Origin: Chondromyces crocatus
Lineage (GTDB): Bacteria > Myxococcota_A > Polyangia > Polyangiales > Polyangiaceae
Assembly: GCF_001189295.1 (NCBI RefSeq)
Contig: NZ_CP012159.1
Coordinates: 9,470,501-9,534,500, forward strand
Reading direction: 5' to 3'
Length of the DNA stretch: 64,000 nucleotides
Position numbers and translations under genes: made by a program. Shown here piece by piece: positions 63,425 to 64,000 of the stretch (its first letter is position 1; the number at the start of each line of letters is the position of its first letter). The notes under the pieces were generated by a model. That model was not told where the DNA came from, did not search any database, and saw only the letters and a program-made list of their open reading frames with translations.

Positions 63425-64000
63425 TTACTTCTTCTTCTCGTCCTTCTTGGCAGGCGCGGGTGCAGCCTTGCCAGCAGCAGCCGGAGCGGCGGCGGCCGCC
63501 TTGGCCTCCTCCTCGGCAGCCGCCTTGTCGGGCGCGGCGAGCACGACGATGGTCTGCTCCTCGGGGAGCCGCACCTTGACGCCCTCCTCGAGCTTCAGCG
63601 CAGAAGCCTTCAAGCTCTCACCGACGTCGAGATCGCTCACGTCGATCTCGAGGAACGCCGGGATCTTCTCGGGCAGGCTCCGGACGGGGATCGTGCGGAA
63701 GATCTGCTGGAGCGTGCCACCCGAGACGAGACCCTTGGCCTTGCCGACGCAACGGAAGGGCACCTCGACGTCCACCGGCTGATCGAGCTTCACCTGGATG
63801 AAGTCCGCGTGGATGAGCTGCCGCGAGATCGGGTGGTAGTCGTAGTCCCGAACCATGACGGTGAAGGTCTCTCCGCCTTCGACGGCGAGCTCGACGACCG
63901 AGTTGTCTCCGTGCGCAGAGGTGAGGATCTGCGTCAGGGACTTGGGGGACACGGCGACCTGAACGGGTGCCAGCTCACGGCCGTACGCAATGGCCGGGAT
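63425..64000 (-). CDS. rplY: 50S ribosomal protein L25 (general stress protein Ctc), 5' end cut by window edge
   Basis: At least 191 residues in the window and open to its right end: the frame continues past 64000, where IPAIAYGRELAPVQVAVSPKS is the normal N-terminal L25 core (G-K-I-P-A-V-V-Y-G). It has the N-terminal L25 domain and the longer CTC/TL5 C-terminal domain (VPFRCVGKAKGLVSGGTLQQIFRTIPVRSLPEKIPAFLEIDV). An Ala/Lys/Glu-rich tail ends in KKDEKKK. Binds 5S rRNA. The start codon is outside the window. Confidence 0.95.
   Translation of the reverse strand: MPAIAYGRELAPVQVAVSPKSLTQILTSAHGDNSVVELAVEGGETFTVMVRDYDYHPISRQLIHADFIQVKLDQPVDVEVPFRCVGKAKGLVSGGTLQQIFRTIPVRSLPEKIPAFLEIDVSDLDVGESLKASALKLEEGVKVRLPEEQTIVVLAAPDKAAAEEEAKAAAAAPAAAGKAAPAPAKKDEKKK

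Overview
The window is a single stretch of very GC-rich bacterial chromosome with densely packed genes and no rRNA, tRNA, CRISPR array or insertion sequence that I can see. The gene content points to a myxobacterium, probably of the Polyangiales (Sorangium/Polyangium/Chondromyces side). It has several multi-domain hybrid histidine kinases, a Ser/Thr kinase fused to TPRs, an AgmX/PglI-type lipoprotein, many Cys-lipoproteins with Gly/Ala/Thr/Pro-rich linkers, a glycine-rich RRM protein, PrkA and terpene cyclases. This assignment is inference from gene families, not from a marker gene comparison.

Layout. 1-3.8 kb: the start of glyA (cut by the window edge) coupled to a lipoyl-dependent E2 acyltransferase, then a divergent membrane glycosyltransferase-like protein. 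4.2-10.6 kb: a metzincin lipoprotein, an AgmX/PglI-like lipoprotein and two large membrane proteins of glycosyltransferase type. 10.6-11.1 kb: an RRM RNA-binding protein with a clear intrinsic terminator. 11.8-24.4 kb: a signalling block of three hybrid kinases, an ABC exporter and two unknown membrane proteins, with start/stop overlaps inside it. 24.6-27.4 kb: a His7-bearing lipoprotein, small proteins and a gene-poor kilobase holding two different tandem-repeat arrays. 27.4-30.2 kb: an NFACT (RqcH/Rqc2-like) protein coupled to a GyrI-like protein, then a toxin-antitoxin pair. 30.2-35.6 kb: an APC permease, unknown lipoprotein, YaaW-like protein, esterase and YqgE/AlgH. 35.8-38.5 kb: an overlapping XPB helicase-Bax1-like nuclease pair. 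38.5-44 kb: TPR-YbjN protein, CorA, MsrB and a three-gene ABC-2 exporter. 44.1-48.8 kb: Ser/Thr kinase, FIST-domain protein and PP2C phosphatase. 48.9-52 kb: a class I terpene synthase and a class II terpene cyclase on opposite strands with a STAS-like small gene between them. 52.2-59.6 kb: a small coiled-coil protein, PrkA, a TIM-barrel-type lipoprotein, an M15/DUF882 peptidase, Sua5/TsaC and another lipoprotein. 59.7-64 kb: the classical housekeeping block rplY/ctc (cut by the edge)-pth-rpsF-rpsR-rplI-dnaB, all on the minus strand, with a perfect DnaA box just upstream of dnaB.

How parts work together. The housekeeping block gives translation and replication functions. XPB plus Bax1 should form a helicase-nuclease for DNA repair. 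The kinase, FIST and PP2C genes look like a phosphorylation module. The paired terpene cyclases are the best candidate for an uncharacterised natural-product locus, and the 21-22 bp repeat array at about 26.6-26.9 kb is the clearest structure not explained by genes. Start codons were often ambiguous because GTG/TTG starts and long open frames are common at this GC content. I chose starts from Shine-Dalgarno sites, family N-termini and overlaps with neighbours.
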